Source: Clostridia bacterium (GTDB lineage: Bacteria; Bacillota; Clostridia; Christensenellales; Pumilibacteraceae). From it: a stretch of 52,098 bases of DNA. Shown here one piece after another: positions 27,678-35,988 of the stretch. Numbering within the stretch: position 1 is the stretch's first letter; every line of letters begins with the position of its first letter. The position numbers were made by a program, and so were the translations under genes. The stretch lies in contig JAGAPA010000089.1 of the NCBI GenBank assembly GCA_017623455.1, positions 1-52,098 of the forward strand, written 5' to 3'. A model generated the notes under the pieces. It worked only from the letters and a program-made list of their open reading frames with translations, was not told the DNA's origin and ran no database searches.

Positions 27678-27850
27678 GCGTAATGTGAAAAAAAGAAGCA
27701 TACGTATAAGGGATTTTGGTGTTTATTGTGGTTGGAAAACATATTTGATGCAGATGATTAATCCATAATATTGGATAGTATCGATAAATGCAAAAACTAC
27801 GGTTGTACGCTTCAATGGGCGCATATAATCGCAGTTATTTTCGCGTTATT

Positions 27851-28060
27851 TTGTTCGTGGAATAGTATATTCAGCGAATGTTTGCCACATTCTCAACCGA
27901 ACGCGTCGGCAAAACCCCTGAAATTTTACCCATTCAATACAGTTTAGTACTATAATAAATACAGTATAACACTAATTTGCTTTCATTGCAACAATATTTT
28001 CACTTTTATTTTTATTTTAATTTAAAAATTTGTTCGCTGAATATACTATTCGCAGAACAA
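27851..28060. promoter_or_regulatory. Putative invertible promoter (inverton)
   Basis: Inverted repeats at 27851-27878 and 28033-28060 match at 25 of 28 positions: six outer bases, three mismatches, then a perfect 19-bp core GAATAGTATATTCAGCGAA. They enclose 154 bp. The core contains its own dyad (GAATA-GTA-TATTC), as recombinase sites often do. The enclosed DNA holds a good promoter on the minus strand, pointing away from the lipoprotein gene 18 bp beyond the right arm. Inversion would place it facing the gene at about 27920-27948. No recombinase gene is in the window. Confidence 0.65.
27963..27991 (-). promoter_or_regulatory. SigA-type promoter inside the inverton, facing left
   Basis: On the minus strand: TTGCAA (27991-27986), a 17-bp spacer, TATACT (27968-27963) preceded by TG, an extended -10. 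On the plus strand only a TATAAT at 27951 without a matching -35 is seen. Confidence 0.7.
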
Positions 28061-28077
28061 TTTATCAGGAGGAAAAT

Positions 28078-31000
28078 ATGGATAAGAAAAAACTGTTAAG
28101 CTTAGGTATAGCCGGAGCTTTGTGCTTCACCGTAGGCGGAATGGCAGTAGCTTGCGCTACGCCCGAAGGGGGCGGAGGCGGAGAAACGCCACCCGTAACG
28201 CACGAGATTACCGCTACTATCGGTTCTACGACCATTGAGGTAGGACAAAACGAATCGATAAGTTTGGACGTTGCTACGATGGAGGGCGAGGAGTTCAGAT
28301 ACGTTATCGACAACTCGGGAATCATTCGTTACGATGCGGTAAACGGCAAGATCGTTGCCTTACAGCCCGGTACTGCAACTATTACCTTTGCAGTAAAGAG
28401 CGCGCCGTCCGTTACAAAGAGCATTACTATTACCGTAACTCCCATTTCTGCGCAGTACGACGTAGTAGTAGGAGATAACGCTCCCGTTAAGGTTGTGCAC
28501 GGAAACAAGATTGACAAGCCTGCCGATCCCGTAAAAGAGCCTACCTTAAGCACTGTTTATACCTTTGATTGCTGGATAAAGCAGGGTAGTGATATTGAGT
28601 GGGATTTCGATACTCCCGTAACCGGCCCCGTTGTTTTGGAGGCTAAGTGGATTGAGTCAGTGAGAAAATATTCGGTAAAGATAGGCGAGGATAGCGCGGA
28701 ATACGAATATGGCGCAAAGCTTATCAAGCCTGCCGATCCTGCCGATTATATCACCGCTACCAAGGTTTATACTTTCGCAGGATGGAAGAACAAAGAAACC
28801 GACGAGGTTTGGAATTTTAACGTTGACAAGGTTAACGGAGAAGGAATAGAACTCATTCCGTATTTTACCGAAGCTGACAGATATTTTGACGTAAGCGTAG
28901 CAGTTGGCGCTAAGAAGATATCTATTGGCGGTAAGCAGTACGCAACTTACGAATTCAGTAATAGCGAAATAAGGGATATGAACGTTGTTTTAAGCGATGG
29001 CGAAAACGATATTCCCGTAGTGAACGGAAAGGCAAACGTTCTTCCCGGAACTTATACCGTAAAACTCAATTATAACGGCAACGAGTACACCTCTTCCGTA
29101 GTTGTGGGAGAGAGCGAAGCAAATGCCGTAGCCATAGAGCTTAGTACAAGTAAGCTTAACGGCTCTGTGGGCGGATTTGACAGCTTTGCGCACGGCAGTA
29201 AAAAGGTTGTGAGCGGTGACGAGGTATGGCTTGGATATTACGACTATACGTATCAAGATAAGGTTCAGGGGTCTGAGTACTATATCGAAAGTAATATTTC
29301 ATTCGAGCCTTTCGCGGGTAAGACAAATGCAAACCTTGTAGGACTTATGCCTGCAGTATACAATGCAGACCTCAGTTCAAACGGCGCAGGAAAGCTTATC
29401 GTAGGCGTAACGCAGGAAGGTAAGCTTGCATATACAATCGCAGGCGGTTGGGGAACGAAAGCTACCGAGATTGCGGACGTTAGCGACAAGGTAACCTTTA
29501 ACGGCGACGCATATTCTTATAAGCTCGGCGTATACAGAAAGGGCGCGGAGTTTGCAATCTTTGTAAACGACGAATATATCGATACCCTTACGATTGGAAT
29601 GTTTGAAGAATGTGGATTTGGCGTAGGTTCTATGGCAGACAATCAGACAAACGGCTTTACCAAGTTTACGGAGTTTAAGTATTCGTTCAACGAGGAATTG
29701 CTTGCGGACTTGTATACGGCAACGAACGAAGCTGAAGCTATTTGGGTAAACGCGGTATTGGATAGCGATTACGTAATGTATAACGGCACGAAAGTATATC
29801 TTCAGGACGAAATTACTTACGACCTTGCAAAGCGCGTAAAGCTTGAAATTTTTGACAGCGAGAACAATCTCGTAAAGACGGTTTATACCGCGCATCGCCG
29901 TTCCGCATTTGCGCTTAAGCCGGGTACGTATAAGCTAAAAGCAACCTTTATGGGAACGCAGGCTAACACGGTAAAAGAAACCGAGTTCGCTCTTGTAAAG
30001 ACCTCGAGATCGTTTGTATACAATCTTTCTCTTACAGATATCGGCGGATCGTACACGCTTCCTAGCGGAACTAAGGTAGGCTCGTTCGGACAGTTCTATA
30101 CCTTCCCCTCGGCTGATAGCATAAGCCTTTCAAATAACTCTTACGCGTATATCAACGGCGTAACGGGTAGTACCTACTACATTGAGGCAACCATCACAAA
30201 GAAAGAAAAAGGTTGGCACGGATTTATCCTTAACTCGTCAGAGGGTGCGCCCACAAATGGATTTAAGAAGGTTGTAGCAGCTGTTTACGACGACGGAAGC
30301 GGAAATCCCTCGCTCTTCGTTCAACGCAGTATAGAGCACAGTTGGGGCTCGGGTGTAGGTATGGGCTCGGTTGCATCGTACACGGGTACGGGCGACACCT
30401 ACAAACTTTCGGCGCTTCGTGTAAACAACAAGTACACCTTGTATATCAACGGTACAGTGGTTTGGAGTGAAACTATCGACTCTTTAACAAAGGACGGAAA
30501 GGTTCTTCCCGCGGACAATATTTCGGGATTTGGTATCTTTAGAGGAAGCAACTTCAGTCCCGCTGCTCCCACTTTGAAGGATATTAAGTACACGACCAAT
30601 TTAGAGGCTATAAACGCGATCTTCAAGGGCGAAACGGCAACGTTGGAAGCTCCCGAAAGCGTAACCGTTGTATCGGGTGACAGAAACGTAAAAGACGGCG
30701 GACAGCTTTACGGATTTGAAGGTAAGACCAAGCTGGTTAAGGTTGACGTTCCCGACGGAAAAGTAATTTCCCACTTCGCTGTAAAGATTAACGGTAAAGA
30801 GCAGGAGTTCGGTTATACTGCCGACGGCTCTTTCAAGTTCGATCTTAATACAAACGGAACCGTAGCGATTGACGTTGAGTTTGAGGATGCAAAGGAAACA
30901 ACTCTTACGCTTTCTTACGAATCTGCATACGTAGAAAAAGACGGCAAAAAGATTGCACTTTACGATCTTTCGGGTATTAACCCTGCAGACGTAACGGTAG

Positions 31001-32733
31001 AAGTTATCAATATCTACGGCGGTAAGACGGATACTTTCGTGTTTGACGGCACGAGCAAAACTCTTAACGTAACGACGGGAACCTTTAAGATCAGCTTTGT
31101 TTACAAGAATAACTTGTGGAGCAAGGATATCGTTATCGGCGAGGACGGAGCTGAGGTTGTGGGCTTGCTTTCCGACGTATACCTTGGCGGAGCAATTACC
31201 TTTACCGCAAATACCGGTGCTCAGACCACCATTAAGTCGTTTGATAAAGCGGAAGTCGGTGCAACTTCAGGTAACGGTTGGGCACTTGTGGATGGGTACA
31301 GAAACAGTGTAAGAACATCCAGCTATACTTTCGCATTCCAAAACGAAGTAGTTGGTAGCAAGTACTATCTTGAGGGCGTATTCGATTCTACGGCAACGTC
31401 TTACAACATGTACGACAATAAATTCTCAGGCTTGCTTATCGCTCACGCTAACGATACGGTTTTGGACGGAAACGGACACAATAAGTCGGTAGCGTACATC
31501 AAGAACGATAGCGTTGTACTTGGTCATACTGATGCTTGGTCACTTTCTATGCCTATTACTATCGCAAACTACAAAGACGTGCTTGGCGAGGGCAACTACG
31601 ATCCTACCGCTGTTAAGCTCGGAGTTCTTCGTAACGGAACAGACTTCTACTTCTTTGTAAACGACGTATTCGTAGCATATAGAAAGATTGATACGTACGG
31701 AACTAACGTAAGCGGATTTGGAGTTGCGTCTAACGTAGTAACTAACGTTATTTCTAACTTCAACTACACCACTAACGAACAAGCGTTAAACGCAATAACC
31801 GAAGGCATTAAGGTAACCGACCGCTCTATTGATATCTATCTTATCGCTGGTCAGTCAAACGCTGCAGGTTATACCAACTTCAGTTCAGCTAACCTTCTTC
31901 CCCTTGACGATCATTATATCTACGGCTACCAGAACATTATGTACGCAGGTAATGCAGAATCTTCGGGAAATAACTATACTACAACAGTTGACCACGAGCA
32001 TCCTTGGTCGTTACTCCGTGCAGGTCAGGGCGCAGGAACAGGCAAGATCGGACCCGAGATCGGTATGGCAAACGTTCTTTCTTCCTACTATAACGTAGAA
32101 AGTGGAAGAGAGGCGGGAATTATCAAGTTCGCTCACGGTGGAACTTGCTTGCTCGACTCTATCGGCGGTGAGAATGCAACGGGCGGAAACTGGGTGCCCC
32201 CCTCATATGAGGCAACTATTACTCCCAAATCTGCCGGAAATCTTACGGGCGGATTGTACAGAAGCTTGTTGGAGCAGGTAGAAAAGAATATCGGCGAGCT
32301 TAAGGCTATGGGATATTCGGATATTAAGGTTAAGGGCTTGTACTGGATGCAGGGTGAGTCTGACAAGGGCAACCCCACCGAGTACCTAAAGGCATTCAAG
32401 TACTTTGCATCTGACGTAAGAAGAGATCTTACGGAGATTTGCGGTCAGGATCTGTCCAAGATGCCCATACTTATCGGTGAAATTTCCAGAACGTCAGGCT
32501 CTGCAGTTGTCGGTACGGTAAATACCAACAATGCATTTATTGCAATGCAGAGAACCATTCCCGATCACGTAAACGATACTTACGTAATTGCGGCAGGTGA
32601 TTACGATATCAACAAGCTCGTAAACGGAAACAATACGGCTGTTGGTACTGATAGCTGGCACTGGAATTACAAAGATCATATCGACATCGGTAAGCTTGTA
32701 GGTAACTGTATTCTTAACAATATCTTAAAATAA
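28078..32733 (+). CDS. Giant lipoprotein with C-terminal SASA/SGNH carbohydrate esterase
   Basis: 1,551 residues. The ATG at 28078 follows AGGAGGAAAAT; an in-frame upstream ATG at 28030 overlaps the inverted repeat and adds a non-signal extension. A signal peptide ends in AVAC (lipobox-like, Cys at 24). Then come a Gly-rich linker, a BIG2 Ig-like domain (about 40-125), two InlB-type repeats (about 130-275), and three or four LamG-like modules (about 300-1,240), each with an 'IFVNDEYI' or 'LYINGTVV' strand. The C-terminal SASA domain (PF03629; 1,250-1,551) has IAGQSNAAGY with nucleophile Ser1260, WMQGESD at 1423-1429, and Asp1525/His1528. Such enzymes remove acetyl groups from glycans or sialic acids. 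It is likely a surface glycan-binding esterase, possibly phase-variable. Confidence 0.88.
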   Translation: MDKKKLLSLGIAGALCFTVGGMAVACATPEGGGGGETPPVTHEITATIGSTTIEVGQNESISLDVATMEGEEFRYVIDNSGIIRYDAVNGKIVALQPGTATITFAVKSAPSVTKSITITVTPISAQYDVVVGDNAPVKVVHGNKIDKPADPVKEPTLSTVYTFDCWIKQGSDIEWDFDTPVTGPVVLEAKWIESVRKYSVKIGEDSAEYEYGAKLIKPADPADYITATKVYTFAGWKNKETDEVWNFNVDKVNGEGIELIPYFTEADRYFDVSVAVGAKKISIGGKQYATYEFSNSEIRDMNVVLSDGENDIPVVNGKANVLPGTYTVKLNYNGNEYTSSVVVGESEANAVAIELSTSKLNGSVGGFDSFAHGSKKVVSGDEVWLGYYDYTYQDKVQGSEYYIESNISFEPFAGKTNANLVGLMPAVYNADLSSNGAGKLIVGVTQEGKLAYTIAGGWGTKATEIADVSDKVTFNGDAYSYKLGVYRKGAEFAIFVNDEYIDTLTIGMFEECGFGVGSMADNQTNGFTKFTEFKYSFNEELLADLYTATNEAEAIWVNAVLDSDYVMYNGTKVYLQDEITYDLAKRVKLEIFDSENNLVKTVYTAHRRSAFALKPGTYKLKATFMGTQANTVKETEFALVKTSRSFVYNLSLTDIGGSYTLPSGTKVGSFGQFYTFPSADSISLSNNSYAYINGVTGSTYYIEATITKKEKGWHGFILNSSEGAPTNGFKKVVAAVYDDGSGNPSLFVQRSIEHSWGSGVGMGSVASYTGTGDTYKLSALRVNNKYTLYINGTVVWSETIDSLTKDGKVLPADNISGFGIFRGSNFSPAAPTLKDIKYTTNLEAINAIFKGETATLEAPESVTVVSGDRNVKDGGQLYGFEGKTKLVKVDVPDGKVISHFAVKINGKEQEFGYTADGSFKFDLNTNGTVAIDVEFEDAKETTLTLSYESAYVEKDGKKIALYDLSGINPADVTVEVINIYGGKTDTFVFDGTSKTLNVTTGTFKISFVYKNNLWSKDIVIGEDGAEVVGLLSDVYLGGAITFTANTGAQTTIKSFDKAEVGATSGNGWALVDGYRNSVRTSSYTFAFQNEVVGSKYYLEGVFDSTATSYNMYDNKFSGLLIAHANDTVLDGNGHNKSVAYIKNDSVVLGHTDAWSLSMPITIANYKDVLGEGNYDPTAVKLGVLRNGTDFYFFVNDVFVAYRKIDTYGTNVSGFGVASNVVTNVISNFNYTTNEQALNAITEGIKVTDRSIDIYLIAGQSNAAGYTNFSSANLLPLDDHYIYGYQNIMYAGNAESSGNNYTTTVDHEHPWSLLRAGQGAGTGKIGPEIGMANVLSSYYNVESGREAGIIKFAHGGTCLLDSIGGENATGGNWVPPSYEATITPKSAGNLTGGLYRSLLEQVEKNIGELKAMGYSDIKVKGLYWMQGESDKGNPTEYLKAFKYFASDVRRDLTEICGQDLSKMPILIGEISRTSGSAVVGTVNTNNAFIAMQRTIPDHVNDTYVIAAGDYDINKLVNGNNTAVGTDSWHWNYKDHIDIGKLVGNCILNNILK

Positions 32734-32757
32734 GAAGCTAAAACAATTAAAATAAGC

Positions 32758-32789
32758 AAAAACGGGTTTTGAACAAAAGCCCGTTTTTC
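32758..32789 (+). terminator. Intrinsic terminator
   Basis: AAAAACGGGTTTT pairs with AAAAGCCCGTTTTT (one G-U pair). Confidence 0.85.
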
Positions 32790-32960
32790 TTGTCTTTGAG
32801 TGTTGATTTTTTTGGTTTTGTAACATAATCAGCGGTACGTATTTGACTTTTTTTGACAAAATTCTTTAATTTCGACAGATAAGGCGGTTAGATTTTCGTT
32901 AAAATACGCGTAATATAACAGAGAAACGGAAAGATTATTGAATTATATTTTTAATTGGGC

Positions 32961-32989
32961 TTGCAATTTAAAAAGTTTTGTGATATAAT
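32961..32989 (+). promoter_or_regulatory. SigA-type promoter of the DUF1273 gene
   Basis: TTGCAA at 32961-32966, 17-bp spacer, TGATATAAT with the -10 at 32984-32989, an extended -10. Confidence 0.8.
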
Positions 32990-33014
32990 ACCATACACTA
33001 TAGAGAGGAATATA

Positions 33015-33506
33015 ATGGATAGAAGAAAGACTTGCGCTTTTACAGGTAACCGTCCGCAAAAGCTTCCTTGGGGAGAAGACGAAACGGATTATAGGTGTGT
33101 TGCGGTTAAAAACAGAATACGCGAAGAGCTTATCGCAGCGATAGAGCGAGGCTACGATACGTTTATCAGCGGAATGGCGCTTGGCGGAGATACGTACTTT
33201 GCAGAGGAGGTTCTTGCGCTTAAAAAGACGCACGGTATAAAGCTTATTTGCGCAGTACCCTTTCCCGACCAGAGCAAGGGCTGGAGCGCGAGTGACGTGG
33301 ATAGGTATTACGGCATTTTGGCGCAAGCCGACGAAACGGTGACGTTGAGCGAGCATTACAGTAAGTATTGCATGCACAAGCGCAACAGATACATGGTAGA
33401 CAACAGCTCGCTTTTACTCTGTCTTGACTATGCGGACGACGGCGGAACGACTTCTACGGTGGCTTATGCGGTAAGACAAAATCTTATAATTGTATCAGTC
33501 AGATAA
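33015..33506 (+). CDS. DUF1273 / YpsA-like SLOG-fold protein
   Basis: 163 residues. The ATG at 33015 follows GAGAGGA; an earlier in-frame start at 32955 lies within the promoter. The family signature is FTGNRPQKLPWGEDE at the N-terminus, then GMALGGDTYFAEEVLALK, an LICAVPFPDQSKGWS strand, and the ending DGGTTSTVAYA. This is the DUF1273/YpsA branch of the SLOG nucleotide-binding fold; B. subtilis YpsA is linked to cell-division control, while other SLOG proteins are linked to nucleotide signalling. The role here is unknown. Confidence 0.85.
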   Translation: MDRRKTCAFTGNRPQKLPWGEDETDYRCVAVKNRIREELIAAIERGYDTFISGMALGGDTYFAEEVLALKKTHGIKLICAVPFPDQSKGWSASDVDRYYGILAQADETVTLSEHYSKYCMHKRNRYMVDNSSLLLCLDYADDGGTTSTVAYAVRQNLIIVSVR

Positions 33507-33648
33507 AGAATTTAAAAAACTTAGGTAAAATTTAAAAAAACTGCTTAAAAACAGTTTACAAACGCAGTAAAAATGCATATAATATTGTCGCAACGTACAT
33601 TATGATTATAGCTAAAAGATAAGAAAAAATTAAATCGGAGAAAAGAAG

Positions 33649-34119
33649 ATGTTTGTTTTATGTCCCAGATGCGAACTCAATTACATTGAGGAAGAAGAAG
33701 AGTTTTGCAAGATTTGTAAGGCGGAAATGGGTCTTATAGATCCCAACGAGGTATTTATGCCCGAAGACGACGAAGTGAGCGAAGGTAAGCTTTGCCCTAT
33801 CTGTAAGATCAATTATATTGAAGACGACGAAGAAATGTGTCTTATGTGCAAGCGCGAAAAGGAAGAAAAAGTCGCAGCCGAAAAAGCGGAAGAAGAGTCT
33901 ATCAACAACTGGAGAGATGAAGAAGTTGCCGCTGAAGACGACGAAATGGAAATTTCGCTTTCCGACCTTGAAGAAGAGGAGGAAGAAGAGGAAGAAAAGA
34001 CTTCTAAGCGCAAAGACGACGATGACTTTAACTACGACGTCGACCCCAACGACTTTATCGGAGATGACGAAGATGAAGACGAGGATGAAGAGAAAGACGA
34101 CGAGGACGATGATTTTTAG
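33649..34119 (+). CDS. Acidic protein with two zinc-ribbon motifs
   Basis: 156 residues that I cannot name. Two near-duplicate modules open it: CPRCELNYIEEEEEFCKICK (residues 5-24) and CPICKINYIEDDEEMCLMCK, each with two CxxC pairs separated by an acidic loop, as in zinc ribbons. The rest is extremely acidic with little hydrophobic content; the last 60 residues are mostly D and E. This suggests a soluble nucleic-acid-mimic or metal-binding protein, but that is speculation. GGAGAAAAG precedes the ATG. Confidence 0.75.
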   Translation: MFVLCPRCELNYIEEEEEFCKICKAEMGLIDPNEVFMPEDDEVSEGKLCPICKINYIEDDEEMCLMCKREKEEKVAAEKAEEESINNWRDEEVAAEDDEMEISLSDLEEEEEEEEEKTSKRKDDDDFNYDVDPNDFIGDDEDEDEDEEKDDEDDDF

Positions 34120-34132
34120 TTGTTAAAACATG

Positions 34133-34166
34133 CCCGTAGGTGTAATGCCTGCGGGTTGTTTTTTTT
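34133..34166 (+). terminator. Intrinsic terminator
   Basis: CCCGTAGG pairs with CCTGCGGG (one G-U pair), followed by TTGTTTTTTTT. Confidence 0.75.
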
Positions 34167-34168
34167 GA

Positions 34169-34248
34169 CAAATCGTCCCCCGTCCCTAATTTGATACTCC
34201 TGTTACGTTATTTAAAATAGCAAATCGTCCCCCGTCCCTAATTTGATA
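34169..34248. repeat. Identical 28-bp direct repeats
   Basis: Two identical 28-bp copies at 34169-34196 and 34221-34248, 52 bp apart. Each has CAAAT at one end and ATTTG near the other, around a C-rich centre. They lie 85 bp before the promoter of the amino-acid transporter operon. They could be paired operator sites or leftovers of a mobile repeat. Confidence 0.85.
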
Positions 34249-34332
34249 AAAGGCGGTCTTTGCGGTTGCTTAAGCACTACTGCGATAATTATAAAAAAAT
34301 TAATTAAAATCCTAAAAACCCCCTTAAAACGC

Positions 34333-34361
34333 TTTACAACTTTAGCGAAATAAAGTATAAT
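34333..34361 (+). promoter_or_regulatory. SigA-type promoter of the amino-acid ABC operon
   Basis: TTTACA at 34333-34338, a 17-bp spacer and TATAAT at 34356-34361. Confidence 0.8.
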
Positions 34362-34445
34362 CTACATACCGTCTAAATTGCTTTAGTGTATTAAAGCGGT
34401 AAAGCGGAAATAAAGTGTAAATTTTTTTATAAGGAGAAAATAAAA

Positions 34446-35270
34446 ATGAAGAAGATTGTTACGTTTATTATGACGACAATTATGGCAGTAGTAATGCTTT
34501 TCAGCTTTACGGCTTGTACACCTGCAGGCAGTGGAGTAGTTGACGTTACCACAAAGACAATTACGGTAGGTTATACCGATTACGCGCCCATGAACTACGA
34601 GGAGAACGGCGTACTTAAGGGATTTGATACCGAGCTTGCTCTTATGACTTTCAACGCGCTTGGTTACGACGTAAGATTTAAGCTTATCGAGTGGTCTAAC
34701 AAGTATTCCGAGCTTGAGAGTGGAACTATCGACTGTGTTTGGAACGGATTTACAATGAACAGTACCGATGAAATTAACGGTGTTAAGACAGACAGAACCG
34801 AAATCGTAGACTTTACTAAGCCTTATATGTTTAACGCTCAGTGTATTGTAAGAAGAAACAACGTAGCTGAAATTACAGATATCGCTCAGTTTGCAGGCAA
34901 GGCAGTGGCATACGAGGCAGGCTCTGCTGCAGTGGATTTCGTAGATACTCTCACAGGAATCAACAACGTTGCTCTTGAGTCCCAGATGAAAGCGTTGCAG
35001 GAAGTTAACGCAGGTACCGCTGATTACGCAGTTGTAGATATTATTCTTGCAAAAGCTAACGCAGGAAAGGGTAACTATGCTAACCTTGTTATCAACGAAG
35101 GTCTTGAAATGGATCAGGAGCTTTACGCAATCGCATTTGCAAAGGACAGCACTCTTGACGAGAAGGTAAACATTATGCTTCAGGCATTTGCAGATACCGG
35201 AGTTTTGACTGATCTTGCTACCAAGTACGGTCTTGAGAACGTTGTTATTCTTGACGGATACGTTGCTTAA
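34446..35270 (+). CDS. Amino-acid ABC transporter substrate-binding lipoprotein
   Basis: 274 residues with a signal peptide and lipobox FTAC at about residue 24. It belongs to the family-3 solute-binding proteins (SBP_bac_3): KTITVGYTDYAPMNYEENG, LKGFDTELA, the ESGTIDCVWNGFTMNSTDE block and RTEIVDFTKPYMFNAQCIV. It captures polar amino acids outside the cell and delivers them to the permease encoded next. Specificity cannot be read from sequence. AAGGAG precedes the ATG; it leads a three-gene operon. Confidence 0.93.
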   Translation: MKKIVTFIMTTIMAVVMLFSFTACTPAGSGVVDVTTKTITVGYTDYAPMNYEENGVLKGFDTELALMTFNALGYDVRFKLIEWSNKYSELESGTIDCVWNGFTMNSTDEINGVKTDRTEIVDFTKPYMFNAQCIVRRNNVAEITDIAQFAGKAVAYEAGSAAVDFVDTLTGINNVALESQMKALQEVNAGTADYAVVDIILAKANAGKGNYANLVINEGLEMDQELYAIAFAKDSTLDEKVNIMLQAFADTGVLTDLATKYGLENVVILDGYVA

Positions 35271-35282
35271 TACAGTTAATTT

Positions 35283-35984
35283 ATGAATCAGTTTTTGAAC
35301 GTTACCCAAAGCCTTTTAGAGGGCTTTGGGGTAACTTGTCTTTTATTTGTTTTAACGCTCGTCTTCTCAATACCGTTAGGACTTTTGATATCGTTTCTTA
35401 CGATGAGCAAGATTAAGCCAATTAAGTATATTTTCAAGGTAATAGTTTGGATAGTAAGAGGCGTACCCCTTATGCTTCAGCTGTTTATCGTATTTTACTT
35501 ACCGGGTATGTTGAGCGAAACCGGGCTTAATCCTTTTGGTCAGCTTGATAACTTCCTGTATTTTGAGTACGGAATCGATAACGGTGGAAGATTTATCGCA
35601 ACGTTGATTGCATTCTCTCTTAACTATGCTTGTTATTTTTCGGAGATTTTCCGTGGCGGTATAGAGTCTATCCCAAAAGGTCAGACGGAAGCCGGGAAAG
35701 TGCTTGGAATGACTAAGGGACAAATCTTTTTTAAGGTTATCCTTATGCAGGTTGTAAAGCGTATCATTCCGCCTATGAGTAACGAGATTATTACGCTTGT
35801 TAAAGATACGGCGCTTGCAAGAGTTATTGGAGTAATCGAAATTATTAAGGTAGCGGATATGTTTGCGGCAAACGCGCTTATCTGGCCACTCTTCTACTCA
35901 GGTGTATTCTATCTTATATTCGTTGGCGTTCTTACTTTGCTTTTCGGCTTTATCGAGAAGAAACTTTCGTATTACAAGGTGTAA
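35283..35984 (+). CDS. Amino-acid ABC transporter permease
   Basis: 233 residues with five or so membrane segments, of the His/Glu/Gln/Arg/opine permease family. The N-terminal TM block VTCLLFVLTLVFSIPLGLLI is followed by IVRGVPLMLQLFIVFY, a marker of this family, and the cytoplasmic EAA loop EAGKVLGMTKGQIFFKVILM that contacts the ATPase. Only a weak ribosome site is visible before the ATG, 12 bp after the preceding stop. Confidence 0.93.
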   Translation: MNQFLNVTQSLLEGFGVTCLLFVLTLVFSIPLGLLISFLTMSKIKPIKYIFKVIVWIVRGVPLMLQLFIVFYLPGMLSETGLNPFGQLDNFLYFEYGIDNGGRFIATLIAFSLNYACYFSEIFRGGIESIPKGQTEAGKVLGMTKGQIFFKVILMQVVKRIIPPMSNEIITLVKDTALARVIGVIEIIKVADMFAANALIWPLFYSGVFYLIFVGVLTLLFGFIEKKLSYYKV

Positions 35985-35988
35985 AATT

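Noticed and set aside
27851-28060. A MITE with terminal inverted repeats instead of an inverton
   Set aside because: No target-site duplication flanks the arms and the arms hold a dyad core, with a promoter inside; the inverton reading fits better, though not proven.
28030-28077. An upstream start for the SASA lipoprotein
   Set aside because: It has no ribosome site, lies in the inverted repeat, and would hide the signal peptide behind a charged extension.
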